From NCBI GenBank assembly GCA_037962975.1, contig CM075675.1:4784001-4848000 (forward strand): a stretch of 64,000 nucleotides of DNA. Direction: 5' to 3'. This DNA is from Clitoria ternatea (taxonomy: Eukaryota; Streptophyta; Magnoliopsida; Fabales; Fabaceae). Shown one piece after another: positions 1 to 13,029 of this stretch. The notes under the pieces were generated by a model. It was not told the DNA's origin. It worked only from the letters and a program-made list of their open reading frames with translations, and searched no databases. A program made the translations under genes and the position numbers. Each line of letters opens with the position of its first letter. Position 1 is the first letter of the stretch.

Positions 1-85
1 ATAAAAAGAAACAGCGGGATTATTAACTTTTAGATTTTTCTATTTTCATAACTCTATTTCCCTAATTGCATACTAAACGCATACT
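1..85 (+). repeat. Copy of a dispersed ~65-bp AT-rich repeat
   Basis: The stretch has the order TTATTAACTTTTAGA, then TATTTTCATAACT, then a motif like CATACTAAACGCATACTT. Similar stretches lie at 24238-24305 (same strand) and, reverse-complemented, at about 1430-1490 and 32040-32110. The copies are diverged. They look like one end of a small DNA transposon family, but no opposite end or target duplication was found. Confidence 0.5.
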
Positions 86-597
86 TATTCATATTAGTGT
101 TGCACCTCCCAGCTCATTGGAGCGGCTATCGTGGCTAAGAATGGAGGCCGAAAGCGCCAAAATCACGGCTAGTTGTGTCAATATACAGCTTCTTGTGTTT
201 TTGTTTTTAGGTGAAGCTTCTTGTGTTTTTTCAACAAGCAAAATGAAAAAGAAAACCCTAAAAAGGCTAAAACCCATAAATGCCTATTTCTCACCTCTTT
301 TGGAGGCATTTTGGAGTCAAAAAAGTTGTACAATAGGTCAAGCTAATAAGCTTCTCTACTGTTCACCAAAAAAATAAGACTACATTTAATTATAAAAAAT
401 TATTCTAGTTTTTTGGGGAAAAGTTTTCTGCTTGTTTTCCAAAATTTTTATTTCCTAGAATAGCTAGAAAAATTTTAAAAACCCGTTTAGATAATGTGAC
501 AATTTTTTAATTTAGAAAACTAAAAAAGTTGTTCAAGTGTATTCAGTTTTCCAAATTTTTTTCAAATATTCTTTAATTCAAATTAATTGAGATATGT

Positions 598-642
<45 letters not shown>

Positions 643-2804
643 TATGATAATATTATCACATAAAAATTATGACAAAAATTTAAAGTAATATTAAAATGAG
701 AGCAAATGAGTTTGTGTTTAAACATATTTTAAAATAGTAGCAGTGTAACTTTTTGAATTAGTAGCAGCTTGTTTCATATTCCCATTTGGTTACAACAGTC
801 TTTATCTTATAATTCAGTTACCTTATCTTGTAATTCAGTTACTGTTTTTTTTATTTTTTTACTTTTCTTAAAAAAACTTTTAAAAGAGTTTTCTAATTTT
901 CTTAAAAAATAGAAATTCAGTTTTCTATTTTTTTATAAAAACAAATTTAAATAATTTGTAAATAAACAATTTTTTATTTTTTAAATTTTTCTAATAATAA
1001 TTTTTATTTTTCTAAGAAAACTTATGAACTAAAAAGTAAAAACATCATAAGCTTCTCTACTTTTTCACTTTTCACTCAAGTTTCCCTCTCTCTTTTCAAT
1101 TGGTTGAAGGATCTCCACTCAATCTCTCCTCTTTGGTTGGGTTTGTTTGTTCAATTCACCATCTCTGATCATTTTCTGACCTTCCAGCTGCTTCTTCCTT
1201 TCCTACTTCTTTCTTCTAGTAGTGAAGAAGAGAATGATAATGAGGATAGTGATTACCTTTAAAAGCATACCCGTGATTTTTTTTGAATGCATACTATTAT
1301 CTCACTAACATTAATATTTTGTTATTAAAACGTTTCAGCTTAGGGGCTGTTTTGATATACAAACTATGGAAGACCGGTAATATGTTCCATTTTCTGATTT
1401 TAAGCATTTTTATAGAATAGGTGTACGTTTGATATACAGATGCAGAAACAAATAATAAAAATAAAAAAAATTAAAAGTTAATATTAATCATTCACATCGT
1501 TCAACATAATCAAAACTTTATTTGACGATTAAATCTTTTTTTTAGGTTGTTCAAATATTTCGTACTTTGAAGTGTAGCGGTCATCCCCTATTCATTATCC
1601 TACTATGACGGTTTTGGGGTTAGCCATCATCCATCAGTTGGTGTCCATTGGGTATAAGAATTATTCTCTTAAAAATATCAATAATATCTGAAGTTTTAAC
1701 TTTTGTCCTTCCGCTAAGAGATCTACTTATTATTGCTTCATTTATTGTTTAAAATTAATTTTTGGATTTCACTTTTCAGTTAAATTCATTCTTTTATAAA
1801 CAAATATTTGTTGTTAATTTATTAATTTTTATTAGAAAAAAAGGTCGAAAAATGATGTTTCTCTCATTCCTTCACTAGACCAACCTATATAGTATCCCCT
1901 AAATGGAAGTTAGCAAGCGCACAAACATAAGATACCATCAAACCATAAAAACATGTTTTAACCTGATAAGAAATGAAAGAAAAGAGAAAAGTATATTGAT
2001 TTTAAATAAAATATTAATTTTAGGACATGTTATTTCTTATTGATATAATGTTGCACAGGTTGAAATATTCATTATAGAAATCATTGTTTGTATCGTAAAG
2101 CATGCCTTAAATACATTAATGTAAAATGTATACAATTTTTTGGAATAGGGAGAGCTAGCTAGTTCATTTTTAACCCTCTATTACATTTACATAAACCACG
2201 TAGCGTATTAACCGAATTTGCCAGGGATATCAAATCAATTTATTTTTAAAAGATAATCATTATTTCTATTACCTTAACGAGGAAACTCGAAGAAAAATCA
2301 TTATTTATCCGAGACTAATCTCAACTTGCTCAAAACTAAGGAACTAGGATCTCATAACAAGCCCAGTTGCTAAACTTTGAACTCCTATGTCCATTAGTTC
2401 TAGTAAGTAGCTATTTGATAATCTAGCTATAGAAATAAATTTATTTAAGGTGTTGATTCTATATATCATTTGAGACATCATTTAATTTTATTTGACCAAT
2501 AAATAAAACTTATTTTTAACCAATCTTATTTAAGTAAAACTTGGGAGAATGGTACCTAGTTCATGTTGTAGCTGTCACATTAACATGACGGCAGTCTTTC
2601 TTCTGAACTAAAAAAAATGAGGCAGTAAAATGCTATTTCAACCTTCGAATTTCAAAACAGCATTCACAATGTTTGGCAAACTCCCTAGGTTGGATCATAG
2701 CCAAGAAAATATACAACGTTAAACATTTTTATTAAAAAAACAATAGATATTCTAGTTACATGAAACGACCCACCCCTTCTTCTAAAAGAAAACAGGGTAA
2801 TAAA
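86..2804. other. Intergenic DNA downstream of HDC1, no gene seen
   Basis: AT-rich DNA. The short open frames near 66-377 have no recognisable protein character. A (TA)n tract lies at 601-638 and a diverged inverted copy of the dispersed repeat at about 1430-1490. A phrase at 1335-1360 (GGGGCTGTTTTGATATAC) resembles transposon ends but has no visible partner. The 3' untranslated region of HDC1 should lie just below 2805. Confidence 0.5.
601..638. repeat. (TA)n microsatellite
   Basis: About 38 bases of almost uninterrupted alternating T and A; probably length-polymorphic. Confidence 0.9.
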
Positions 2805-5800
2805 CTAATTCATCGACAAGAAATGCACCCGAGCAAGGGAATATTCCTTTCCAGCAATCCAAACACCAGTTTGCGACCATTGCACATCTTCCCAGTCCAG
2901 GTTTTCCACTAGCACCTACATTAGAAAATGCAGAATTGTAATTTATTCTGCAACTAATTAGAACATAAAATGCAACAAATTGAGTGTTTTCGAGGGGAGG
3001 GAGAGTGTTTCATTAAAATTCCCTCCCCTTCACTAGAACCCCTTCCCTCGTTTGGAACCAAAAAGGAGCAAATGAAAAGGCAGACTAAAATCCCTTTCCC
3101 CTGTTGTAGTTTGTATGCCTAAACAGATGGAAAGTAGACTAATAGAGGTCAATGAAAACATTTAATAGTAATAAACATTCAATAGTAATACAAAAGTTTC
3201 TCATAATAGAGAAGAAAAATTTCTGTGGACATTTCACAAGCCCATAGAGAACAGATTGACTGAAAAATACCTCCACATGCTCAACAGGCAGCGGGATGCC
3301 AATGGTGCGCATCAGTTTCTGGGGTAGAGGCTTCTTACAGCGAGCCCATCGAAACATATCAATCACAACGTTATCAGCATCAGCTTTGTCACCAATTGAG
3401 GGATGGTGATGGTGATTTTGAGACTTCTCTGTATCTGGGTCATGTGACTGAGTTGCTGGTGTAGCCTTGACCATCCTCTCTCCAGTGAAACAGAGCTCAT
3501 ATCTACAAATATTTGACTCATAGTTACAGTTTCTTGACTTTGAGCCCTCATCTAAGGACAACCATAGAAACAGACTTTCAAGATCATCGTGGATCCTTTG
3601 AGTTCCATAAATTCCACAGATAATTGTTTATTAACAAAAAAATTATTATGGGAGACAACACTAACAGTAGTGAAACGTTTGCTAAAATGGAATCTGAGGC
3701 AATTACCAAAATATGAGTGACAGTTATGGTTTCACATTTACAAAAGTACCACAGTTGCATGAGGCACTGAAAGGCAATTGCAGATAAATTTTTCTGAAGG
3801 GACATCAAAGGTGAATCATATGACATATAAATCACTCATTTTGGTTAAGAACCTCTGTCTGTATAAAATACCTGCAGGAGTGAGTCTCCAGATAAAGAAC
3901 TTCTCCCTTCTTCAAACGAGCAGATGTATAGAGTGGCTTCTTCAGGCCCTTGTCAGCAACAATGCTTATACTATATTTGATCCTGACGATGATTATAAAT
4001 TATGATTATTAAATAATAAAGAACATGATAAGCCACAAAATAGAACTGCTGCAATCATATCTGGATGAAGCATAAGAAATATTAGAACCAGTTTGATACT
4101 TTTATTTGGGAAATTGTTTATTATTTCCATTTTCCATTTTCCATTTTCACAAATAGTTTAAAAAATGCTACCTTGTTTTGATTAAATTGTTATATGCACA
4201 AACTAAGAAACAACGAAAATAAAACAATTGACATTTTTTGTAATTATTTGTTAGAGAGTATGAAATCAGGAAAGGTCCCAAATCAAAGACTCAAAACCAA
4301 GCTGCAATGCAATGTTATGCCTTCTAAATTCATGCTCTATCACATAACACAACATAATTGTAGCTGACTCTATACTTTGCCAACTAAAACTACCATACCA
4401 TGGTTCATTACAGAGGTTGTACTGTATTGTGACTTCACGTACAAATCTTTGCTGCCGTAATGCATTCTGAAGAAAAGAGGCCACACCAATTAAGATGAGC
4501 ATAGAATGTAAATAACTGTTCAATGGCAAATATAAGATTTCTCTGCTATAATCATAAGATATAGATACAGGACAAACCGAAGCTGCAGCCCTAGTAGTCA
4601 TTGCCCGCTCGACAGTAGCTGGTGCAAGGGTAGGCTCAATAGTTGAGGTATGTGTTAGGCAAGGTTCAAGATCAATGGTTCCCCCCACTTTCTGACGACC
4701 GAAAAAATAAAAAGGTCAGAATCACCATTTCAGATTTTAATATTGAAACTGTTACCTGGTCCAAATGAGGATGAACAAACTAGTATGAAGAAAGAAAAGG
4801 ACATTACTTTCAGAATGGGAGATAGTGAACTAGTTTATATGACAAACATCTAAAGTAGATGAAGCTGCCATGAAGAAATTGCATAAAATGAATGGAAAAA
4901 GTTCAAAGGATAAAGGACTTTGCAGTTTCCCCTGCTTTTATTACTACCTTCACAATGCAGCACCGCTGAACTTTATAACTACAACCAATTGCAGCACCCC
5001 AAGCACGCGAGCGTACATTGTTTCTCAAGGTAGAAATATAGCCTGATATTACACACACAATATTTTTAGATACTAAAATTCAGCCTCAGGTAAGAAATAT
5101 CAGTAGGAACCAACAAAACCAGCTCAGTTATACAAGGTAAGTACAAACAAACTGAACACACAATCAACCAAGTCTGTAAAGGTGCTTTGCTGCAGTGGAC
5201 ACGCTGTTTGTGAAACAATAAGTACCTCTATCTTCTGATAAATGGAGTAGCTTTCAGTTCAAAAGATTAAATCTCTCTCCTATAAAATTCAAGGACCAAA
5301 GGCTCTGAACCTCAGTGATGGCCTACCAGATTTAAAAGTTCCTGAGTCTGACTTCCTATTGCTATCATTAGAATTTCTATGTATAATATTTCATGCCATT
5401 CCAGGCTTTCAATTAGGCCCTGCAAATCACTTTCAAAAAAATATAATTAAAAAAATTACATCCTGCAAATTTATATTTGAGCTCCATTGTCGTTTGGAAC
5501 TTCAATCCTCTGCGCTAAACTTCCTTCAAGTCACAAGATGACTTTGTGATACAAATAATCTCAAGGTGTACGCAAGCATGCATTTCATTATAGTAATAAA
5601 AAAGTAATAAGGTATTTGTTTTTCTTCTTTTTATCAGAAGTACAACAACTATTATAATAACTCAAAAAAAGTATATGGCTATGAAATGCTAATCTTAGTA
5701 TGTATTTGTACTAATGTAAATCCAGAGTTTTAAGACCTAGAAATAGAATACATAATTAATCTTTCTCAAGAGTTTTAAACCAAATCAAGTTTCTTTTACT

Positions 5801-8800
5801 CTAAAGCATAGTTTTTGACTTTTTGATACTTGATAGCACGCGATAGCGACTGAAACAGAACTACAGTAGAGGAGTGTTTTTGCTTCGCAACCCAAAAAGC
5901 GGCCTCTCATGACTCAATAGAACTACAGTAGAGGAACATCTATGTTAATTCCACTATCATCTTGTATTGTCGAACCCAAATACTTGAAACTTAGCACTTG
6001 AGGTACAACTTGCTAATTTCACCAACATCTCCAATTCACCTCCAAGTTGTTATAGCACGTATACTCTGTTTTACTTCTACTCAACCAAATACCTTTGGAT
6101 TCCAAAGAATGTTGCCAAAACTCAAGTTTGGAATTGATATCTTTCCTTGACTCTACTATAAGGACTACATCATTTGTGAAAAGTATGCATTTGGGAACAA
6201 CTTGGATTGGCTTCATTAGGATGTCCAAGACCAAATCAAATAAATAAGAACTCAATGACAAGCCTAAATGTAGACCGATATTTATAAGAAAGGCCTTCAT
6301 CTTCCCTCCAGGAATTATCACATTAATAATTACTCCCTTGTACATATCCTTTATAACTTTGACGTACGGCACAAAGACACCTCTCTTCTACAAGGCATTC
6401 CACAACACTTCTCTTGGGACTATCATAGGCCAGGCCTTTTCCAAGTCGATGAAAACCATATATAAGTCTCTTTGCTTACTATGATATTTTTCCATCCTTA
6501 ATGGTAGATCATATATTTGTATAAAAAATTTTACAATGGTTGTCATCCTACTATAGTGTTTTGGGGTTTGGCCACTACCCACCACGATCCACGATTGATA
6601 ACTATGCTCAAAAGTAACATGCTGGTCAATTGATCTTAAGAGGTATGATAATTCAAGTTCCTACATGTATGTTGTTGTAAGAATAACTACTAAACCTTTC
6701 AAAACAACTTAATGGCAAACCTAAATTCAACTGGCAGATTTCTTTAAATATCATATGCATAAACTAGAACATTTTACCATAACTTATTCCAGGCCATTTC
6801 TTCAAGATCACTAGAAACAATTCAATGTTATTTAATACAGCAGTGCCAAGGTACTATTTAGATAAGAAAAATTGCATCTTTCTGATCTATAAGGACATAC
6901 AGTCTAGTGGAGGTAGCACCCGAATGGTTGCGCGCAACTCCTGTACAGCCATGGGAGGTGGAGAAGCTGATGGGCGACAGTAACCTGTATGCATTAGAAC
7001 TATGCAACAAAAATGTAAAATCAGTACTTGTTTCAAACACATTAAGCCCAATCCTTTGCAATTTAACAACTAGCTGCAACCCTTTTAAATATGATAACAC
7101 AGATATAACCATACCAGCAACGAGATCTGAGTCATATGTGTAAACATCAGTTCCCCATAGTTGGCCACCTCTAACCTGGAAATAATATATAAACGCTTGA
7201 TATAGATAAATTAACGAAAATATATTTAAATTTAAACACATAATTGACAATTAGTTTCAAATTTAAACATGTGATAAAGAAATGCAAAGAAAAAAAAACA
7301 AAAGACTTTCATCTATCAAATCAAATCATTTCACTAACTGGAGTACTGAAGCAAATTACTGCCAATAGCTAGGGAGAATAAACAAAATCAATCCATGAAA
7401 ATCACACATCATAAATGGAATATAATATTTGCCTTCACTGCATGAACAAAAGATAAAGTGAAAGGTAAACTAAGGAAAGGTTGAGGGGGGAAAGAAAAGC
7501 AAAGTGATTTTATAAGAAAATAAGTGCAGAAATCATTGCATGAACACAATCAACAGCCACGAATGATGGACCAAAATCCTCAAAATTCTCTTCTAACAAC
7601 TAACAAATATATATTATATCCTAACTTATGGTCCTAGAATACAACAGGTGCCAAAAATAAACAAACAAGAAAAAGCAAAACAAGAACAAAGACTTCACTA
7701 GTAGTAAGAAGCAGTAGAAACAATCATTGGTGTAAAATACACACCAAAAGGAAAAGGCATCACCCTAAGCCCCCAGAGATAAATGCACTCATTTATTAAT
7801 TTTTCAGGGAGTTTGATCTCACTTGGCGGTTTGTCGCAGTAACGTTCTCAGCTGGTATCCGAATTTCAAGAGTGGGGCCATTATTAGAGCTTTCACCTTT
7901 TTTTTCCACTTGAGATTGCGATGATTCATATTCCTTCCACAACTTTATCAGTTCTTGCATGCTTTCACCAACTTTATAAACAAAAGAAGATACTTCTGCT
8001 TTACCTGAAATACAGAACTTGCATATAATGGACACGAAGAATATAAACCAATGGGCCAATTAGAGCAAAAATTTCTGTCAAACCCAAAATAATTCATGGA
8101 GGCACAGATCTATGACAAGCCAAACAACTTTAAGCCAGAGAAAACAAAATATGACAGAATACCTTGAGACCTGCAAGATAATGAAACAGAAAGTAATTAT
8201 TAATGAGGATAAATTAGTAAAGAGGGCATAAATTCAAAAATCAAAATGGTAGTAAATTAGTAATGAAATACAAACAGAGGAATAAACATGATAATTTGTC
8301 ATAAGAGAAGAAACCAAAATTATGTCCTTGTCCATTTTCAATAGTAACCACATTCAGATATATATTTGTTGTATACTTGTATTCACTAAACAAAATTCTT
8401 CATTTTGAAAACAACGATTCCTTCAGCAACCTGAAAGCCAATTTAATGAGTGAATATGTTTGATTTGATGGCTTACTATAAGTCTGCAACTGCATTTCTT
8501 TTTCAATAAAAACAAGATTTTGAAGAACTTGTATACAAAAGGCATAACAAAAGATAAACATTCAGATGCATAAGCTTATTCTTCAGGGCCCAAATTTAAG
8601 CACACCAAATAACACAGTGGGAGAATGATAGCATCTGGTACTTCAACAGGATACAGGGAGGTAACTAACAGAGCAAGCTTCCAATTTACACAGCACAATA
8701 GCAAAAAAAATATACAAAACTAATAACAAAACCAGGAAAAAAAATATACAAAGAAAAACAGATTGCTCTCCTTGACATAGTCATATTTGCATCAGCCCAC

Positions 8801-11800
8801 TCCTCTCCATAGTTATCAATCTTGGATAGCAACAGAGCTCAAAAATGCTATAGCAGGAGGATAGTACATAGCAAGATGGCCACTATTAAGAATTTTATAT
8901 ACAGATTATATTATGTATACATAGTTATATACATATAAATGTCCAAAAATTAAAATTACTTAGAACTCACTACATATTCATAATTAACTATAAAAAACAT
9001 TTGTCTTAAGCAAAATGTAAAGGTGTTGGGTGTCACACAGAGACGGGCATGGAAAAGTATCCAATCATGGTAATCAATCACTGAATCCCAAATCATGGCC
9101 CGGAGCAATCACCTCCAAAAACAAAATTGCAGTATAGCTGCTATTTTGATATTTAGGATACATTTTAAAAAAAATCTACTACACATATACTGAAAAAAAA
9201 AACTAAAATGAAAGATATTCATAATTAATGATCAAAAGTCAGAACTCAATAACGGGTGTGATAAACATACATATGAAATTCAAATGTCAATAAAAAAATC
9301 ATATAAGATTAAGCCTATAAGTGGTCGGAAGTGTGGAATAGAAAAGAAATCTGTTCCAGCCATTGCTGAAGACAGAACAGATAAGAAAGCAGAAGAAATA
9401 GTGATGAACTTGCCGGAGAGATGGCCAGAAGTAGGACTGAGTGGCCATGGCTGTTGGTTAGAAGTTGGATCTTTATCGGAGATGGGTATTGGATGCTGGA
9501 ATCTGGCTGGAAGGGCACAAGTCCAGTCTTCGTCAAAGCAGCTGGGTTTTGCCAGAGATGGTGAGAGAGAGTCTAGGGTTTCGTTTGAAGTTGGGTACAC
9601 AATGACACATAGAAGGAGATCGGAGTCATCTTAAGTAAAAAAAGGGCATTGGTAAACTCGCAAGTTTGCCCCCCCCCCCCCCCCCCCCTGTCCCAAAAAA
9701 AAAACTGAAAAATGACAGTTTCAGGGGGTAAAATGGTCACTGAAGAAGCGGCCAGGACAGCCGTGTAATGCCAATAAAATAGCCGCAAATAGCACCACTC
9801 CAGGCACGACGCTGAGCTGTTCTGTGACTGACCTACCAATAGGGGAATGCCACGACTGTGCGATAGCACTGCTATCCCATACAATTGACTACTAGTCTAT
9901 TATGCATCTAAGGTTAAGGATTTATTTTAAAATAATTATAAAAAACGAAGGAAACAATGCTGTCACTTGCCCCGAACAAATGAGGGCAAAATGGATTTTT
10001 TGAAAATTTTCACTCTAGTACCACTATAGCACCAGCTGCTCCGCAATGCTATAGCACTATACTCCTCTCTACCACAAATCACCCTACCTTTCTCTACTCC
10101 CCCCCCCCCCCCCCCCAAAGAGTCTGGACTCTGGACCGTTCATATATCATAATAATGTTTCCTTGCATGTGCTCATACATCATAACCCCCTAGTGAGAGT
10201 TATGCATTCAGTTAGATCCCTCCAATTCTTCTCCAACTGAATTCTTATTCCCATTTCTATCCCTTTTCCCTCCTCTCTTTTGTAGACATAGATTGGAGGC
10301 CCATCCGAGAACAAAAAATAATCAATATACCCTTATCATACTTAGATTCGCTACATCTAAGAATATAATTAAGGTGTTAACTTAAGCTGCTGATTTGTTT
10401 GCTGATGAAATACAGTTAACATTAATCCAAAAATTCACCTAATTTTGTTGTTCCTACAAATTTCAGGCTAGAGAAATAAATACACATGAGCAACTACTGA
10501 CTACATTGTGCCATCCCTAGCAAATGCTTCTAACTCATAAGAGTTAAACATTAATGTCCCCTCAATTGCAATTTGAAAATGAAACAAAGAAATTATCAAA
10601 TCATTCTAAATTCAATTGGGATTCTGAAGCTTTCATTTTTTATAACAACTCACACAGTAGAATTTTAAAATATTCATGAAATGAAAAGATACTAATTGAA
10701 TGACTAAATTATCACACAAATGACCAAGAAAAACAGAGAGAAAGAAAAATACTCTTCATTGTCTTGAGCATGGGATCTAAAGCGACCCTCACGATTGGCC
10801 ACCTGAGGGCTTCCTCTTGATCGTTGGATCCTCTTACGATGCTGAACATTATAATTGTGGACTTCCTTCTCCTTCTCTCCTGTCCCTTCCCCTTGAGCCA
10901 ATCCATCTTCTGACTGCTTTTCAAGTTTACTGCGCTTATCAGGCCGATCTCCTTCTAAATCAGTATCCCTTTCTTTCCTCCTCTCTCTAATTTCTCCATC
11001 AACATTCTTCCAGCTATCATTTGGTTTCTTCTGTTCTGGTAACACATTTTCTTGCATAGTATTTTTTACTGATCCATCACCAAGTTCCTTCTCATTGTGA
11101 TCCTTTTCCCTCTCTTTTGAACATTCTTTCTCTTTTGGAGGATCTTTTCTCTCCCATTTTTCTGCATCTCTATCTTCTTTGGCAGATTCTTTGCTGTCAC
11201 CACCACCATTGTTGACCTGAGGACTGTTTCTGCGATCACTTCTCTCTTTTTCCCTGTCACCCCAATCCCGATGCTTGACATCCTTCCTTTTTCTTTCCTT
11301 AAATCTTTCTTCACTTTTCAAATCATTTTTGTTTTCCCCAAAAGCCTCATGAGCTTCCAAATAGTCCCTTTCTTCTGCTGTTGAACTGCCCTTTACAAGT
11401 TCTGCTGGTGTACTGCCACGTGATGCATGCCAGGAATCCAAACTCCCACCTGGGGCATCAGAAAATCTTTTCCCCCTATACTCTTTTGATTCTTTCCAAT
11501 TCAAGTGGCTGCTTACCACACCATGGCCATCCTTATCTGTCTTAATGTCACCTTTTGAATCATTATGGCTATCCCGTTCGTATTTGATATCTTTGTTATC
11601 GTCTCCTCTACCTTCCACCCGTACATCCTTCTCACTCTTAGAAATCTGAGAATCCCTTCTTGCTTCACTATGCAGCTCCTTCTTCTCTGTCTTTGTATCA
11701 CGATTCTCAAACCGGAGATCTCTATTCTCCTTAATATCCCTAGATTCTATCCTGTTTTCAGTCCCAATGGGGTGATCAGCATGGGAATCATTTGAAGATG

Positions 11801-12029
11801 ATGACATCCGATAAACTGAATGAAGAGGAGATCTTCTATCTGCATCGCGAGGTTCAATACGGAGTGTCTTCGCCGCCCGGGAATCCTGACCTATATCATA
11901 AGAAGTATGGTGGTCATTTGAAACTGATGACATCAACTTGGAATATGCACTTGAATCTTGATGTGATTGTGGATGCTTTGAAGACTGATGAATAGCATCT
12001 TCATGAGGTCTCTTAGGTACACCACTCAT
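2805..12029 (-). CDS. HDC1: HDC1, Rxt3-like subunit of the plant histone deacetylase complex
   Basis: Eleven coding exons, in transcript order: 12029-10753, 8170-8163, 8004-7823, 7175-7115, 6999-6901, 5042-4948, 4691-4578, 4466-4399, 3982-3872, 3502-3271 and 2915-2805. All have GT/AG borders and join into one 785-codon frame ending in TAG at 2807-2805. Residues 1-425 (exon 1) are a low-complexity region rich in Lys, Arg, Glu, Asp and Ser, beginning MSGVPKRPHED. About residues 490-785 form the conserved C-terminal part (VRGGQLWGTDVYTYDS, then HTGYCRP, VREVTIQYNLCNEPW, FRWARCKKPLPQKLMRTIG and a final SLARVHFLSMN). I recognise this as the Rxt3-type domain of HDC1. By family knowledge HDC1 is a nuclear scaffold that supports histone H3 deacetylation with HDA6/HDA19-type enzymes. 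The N-terminal half is less conserved. No frame break is seen, so the gene looks functional. Confidence 0.9.
6010..6590 (-). pseudogene. Degenerate LINE reverse-transcriptase fragment in an HDC1 intron
   Basis: The fragment lies in the intron at 5043-6900, in the same orientation as HDC1. Two broken frames (6585-6388 and 6372-6019) keep RT landmarks: MVFIDLEKAW...VPREVLW, then SYLFDLVLDIL, then LFTNDVVLIVES where the family usually has an F-A-D-D-type catalytic motif, and LSRSKTEY. The altered metal-binding motif and frame breaks show it is dead. It resembles the RT pieces often annotated in plants as retrovirus-related LINE polyprotein. Confidence 0.8.
8163..8170 (-). other. HDC1: 8-nt microexon of HDC1
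   Basis: On the minus strand the order is cttgcag, then the exon GTCTCAAG, then gtattct. Inserting it between exon 1 (ending ...GAC AAT GAA GA) and exon 3 (beginning GT AAA GCA) gives D-N-E-E-S-Q-G-K-A and keeps the frame into the Rxt3 region. Joining exon 1 directly to exon 3 gives GAG TAA, an immediate stop. The frame needs 8 nt (2 modulo 3) here, which this segment supplies. Confidence 0.82.
9669..9687. repeat. Poly-C tract in HDC1 intron
   Basis: Nineteen consecutive C in the large intron (8171-10752) of HDC1. A second tract of about 18 C lies at 10099-10116. The reading frames around 9280-9880 show no protein resemblance. Confidence 0.85.
10099..10116. repeat. Second poly-C tract in HDC1 intron
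   Basis: About 18 consecutive C (poly-G in the HDC1 transcript), 430 bp from the first tract. Both lie in a GC-richer block that may be an old insertion of unknown type. Confidence 0.85.
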
Positions 12030-12933
12030 AATGACAACCCAACACAGTCAAAAACCACAAAGAAGTATTTTGACAGCCAAAATAATTCCTATCTCTGCTT
12101 TTCCATGCATTACCTGGAAGTCAATAACTGCAAGCCAACAATGGAAACTATATAACGCCACAATAACTTCTCACACATAAACAATCCTCATATCAATGTA
12201 TTCAAGTTCATCATATCAGAAACACAACAAAGAGAAATTATAATTAAAGAAGTCAAGGAGACAGTAACTGACAAAGGAAAATCCTCAACATAATCATCAC
12301 CAAATTAAAATGTACAAAATAAAATTCAATTGCAAACATAAACCCTGATCAGAATTATTATCATTATTTAACAGACACCCCGCGTCCCCACGTACATGCA
12401 TTAAGTGCAGTTACAGAGCCATAGTCAAGTTTAGATTCCAATTGACCAGGATCAAAACTTCAAACTTAAATTACCCACACGCATAATACCACCACATTAC
12501 TCCAAACCCAATAACCAGCATATATTGAGAAAGATAACCAATTTCAACACACAGCATAACATAAAAAAGTTGAAGAAAAAGCACAAAATTTCTCACCCTA
12601 CTAAAAATTGGAAACCTAAAATAATATAGTAATTGCAGACAAGGAGATTGAAACAAAAACAGAACCGAAGTTAGAAGAGATTCGGAAAAACCGAATCTAC
12701 AGAAATAGCATTATCTATCAAGTTACTCAATCAAGGAAATTTTCGAATCTTCACCATCCAATTCAGAGTCTCTGACAGAAAACACGAAACGTGAAAAGTT
12801 CAAGTAACAAAAGAAAAACACTAAAAAGAGGGAAAACAAATTAACGAAACAGCAATGAGAAAATGTAAGCGACATTTGAATATTGAGGAGGTGTAGGGAA
12901 ATCGAGAAGACGTGTAATGAAGGAAAAGGAAGA

Positions 12934-13029
12934 AAACCCTAGAAATTGTGTGAGGTATAACCTTGATTATGGGTGGGAGTTTGAACTTCGAACTTTGAAG
13001 TACTCGCTCTTTCGTGGTGCATAAATATA
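12934..13029 (-). promoter_or_regulatory. Probable HDC1 core promoter
   Basis: On the minus strand a TATATTTAT box lies at 13029-13021. A telo-box-like TAGGGTTT lies at 12941-12934, about 80 bp downstream. This places the start of transcription near 12990 and leaves a leader of about 960 nt before the ATG at 12029. The leader may contain an intron: a possible acceptor (ggcttgcag) lies near 12133. Telo-boxes are common near starts of plant housekeeping genes. Confidence 0.45.

Noticed and set aside
66..377. 103-residue plus-strand frame at the window start
   Set aside because: Overlaps a dispersed repeat; no conserved motif and no promoter evidence.
9280..9634. 116-residue plus-strand and 106-residue minus-strand frames
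   Set aside because: They lie inside an HDC1 intron on both strands and show no domain.
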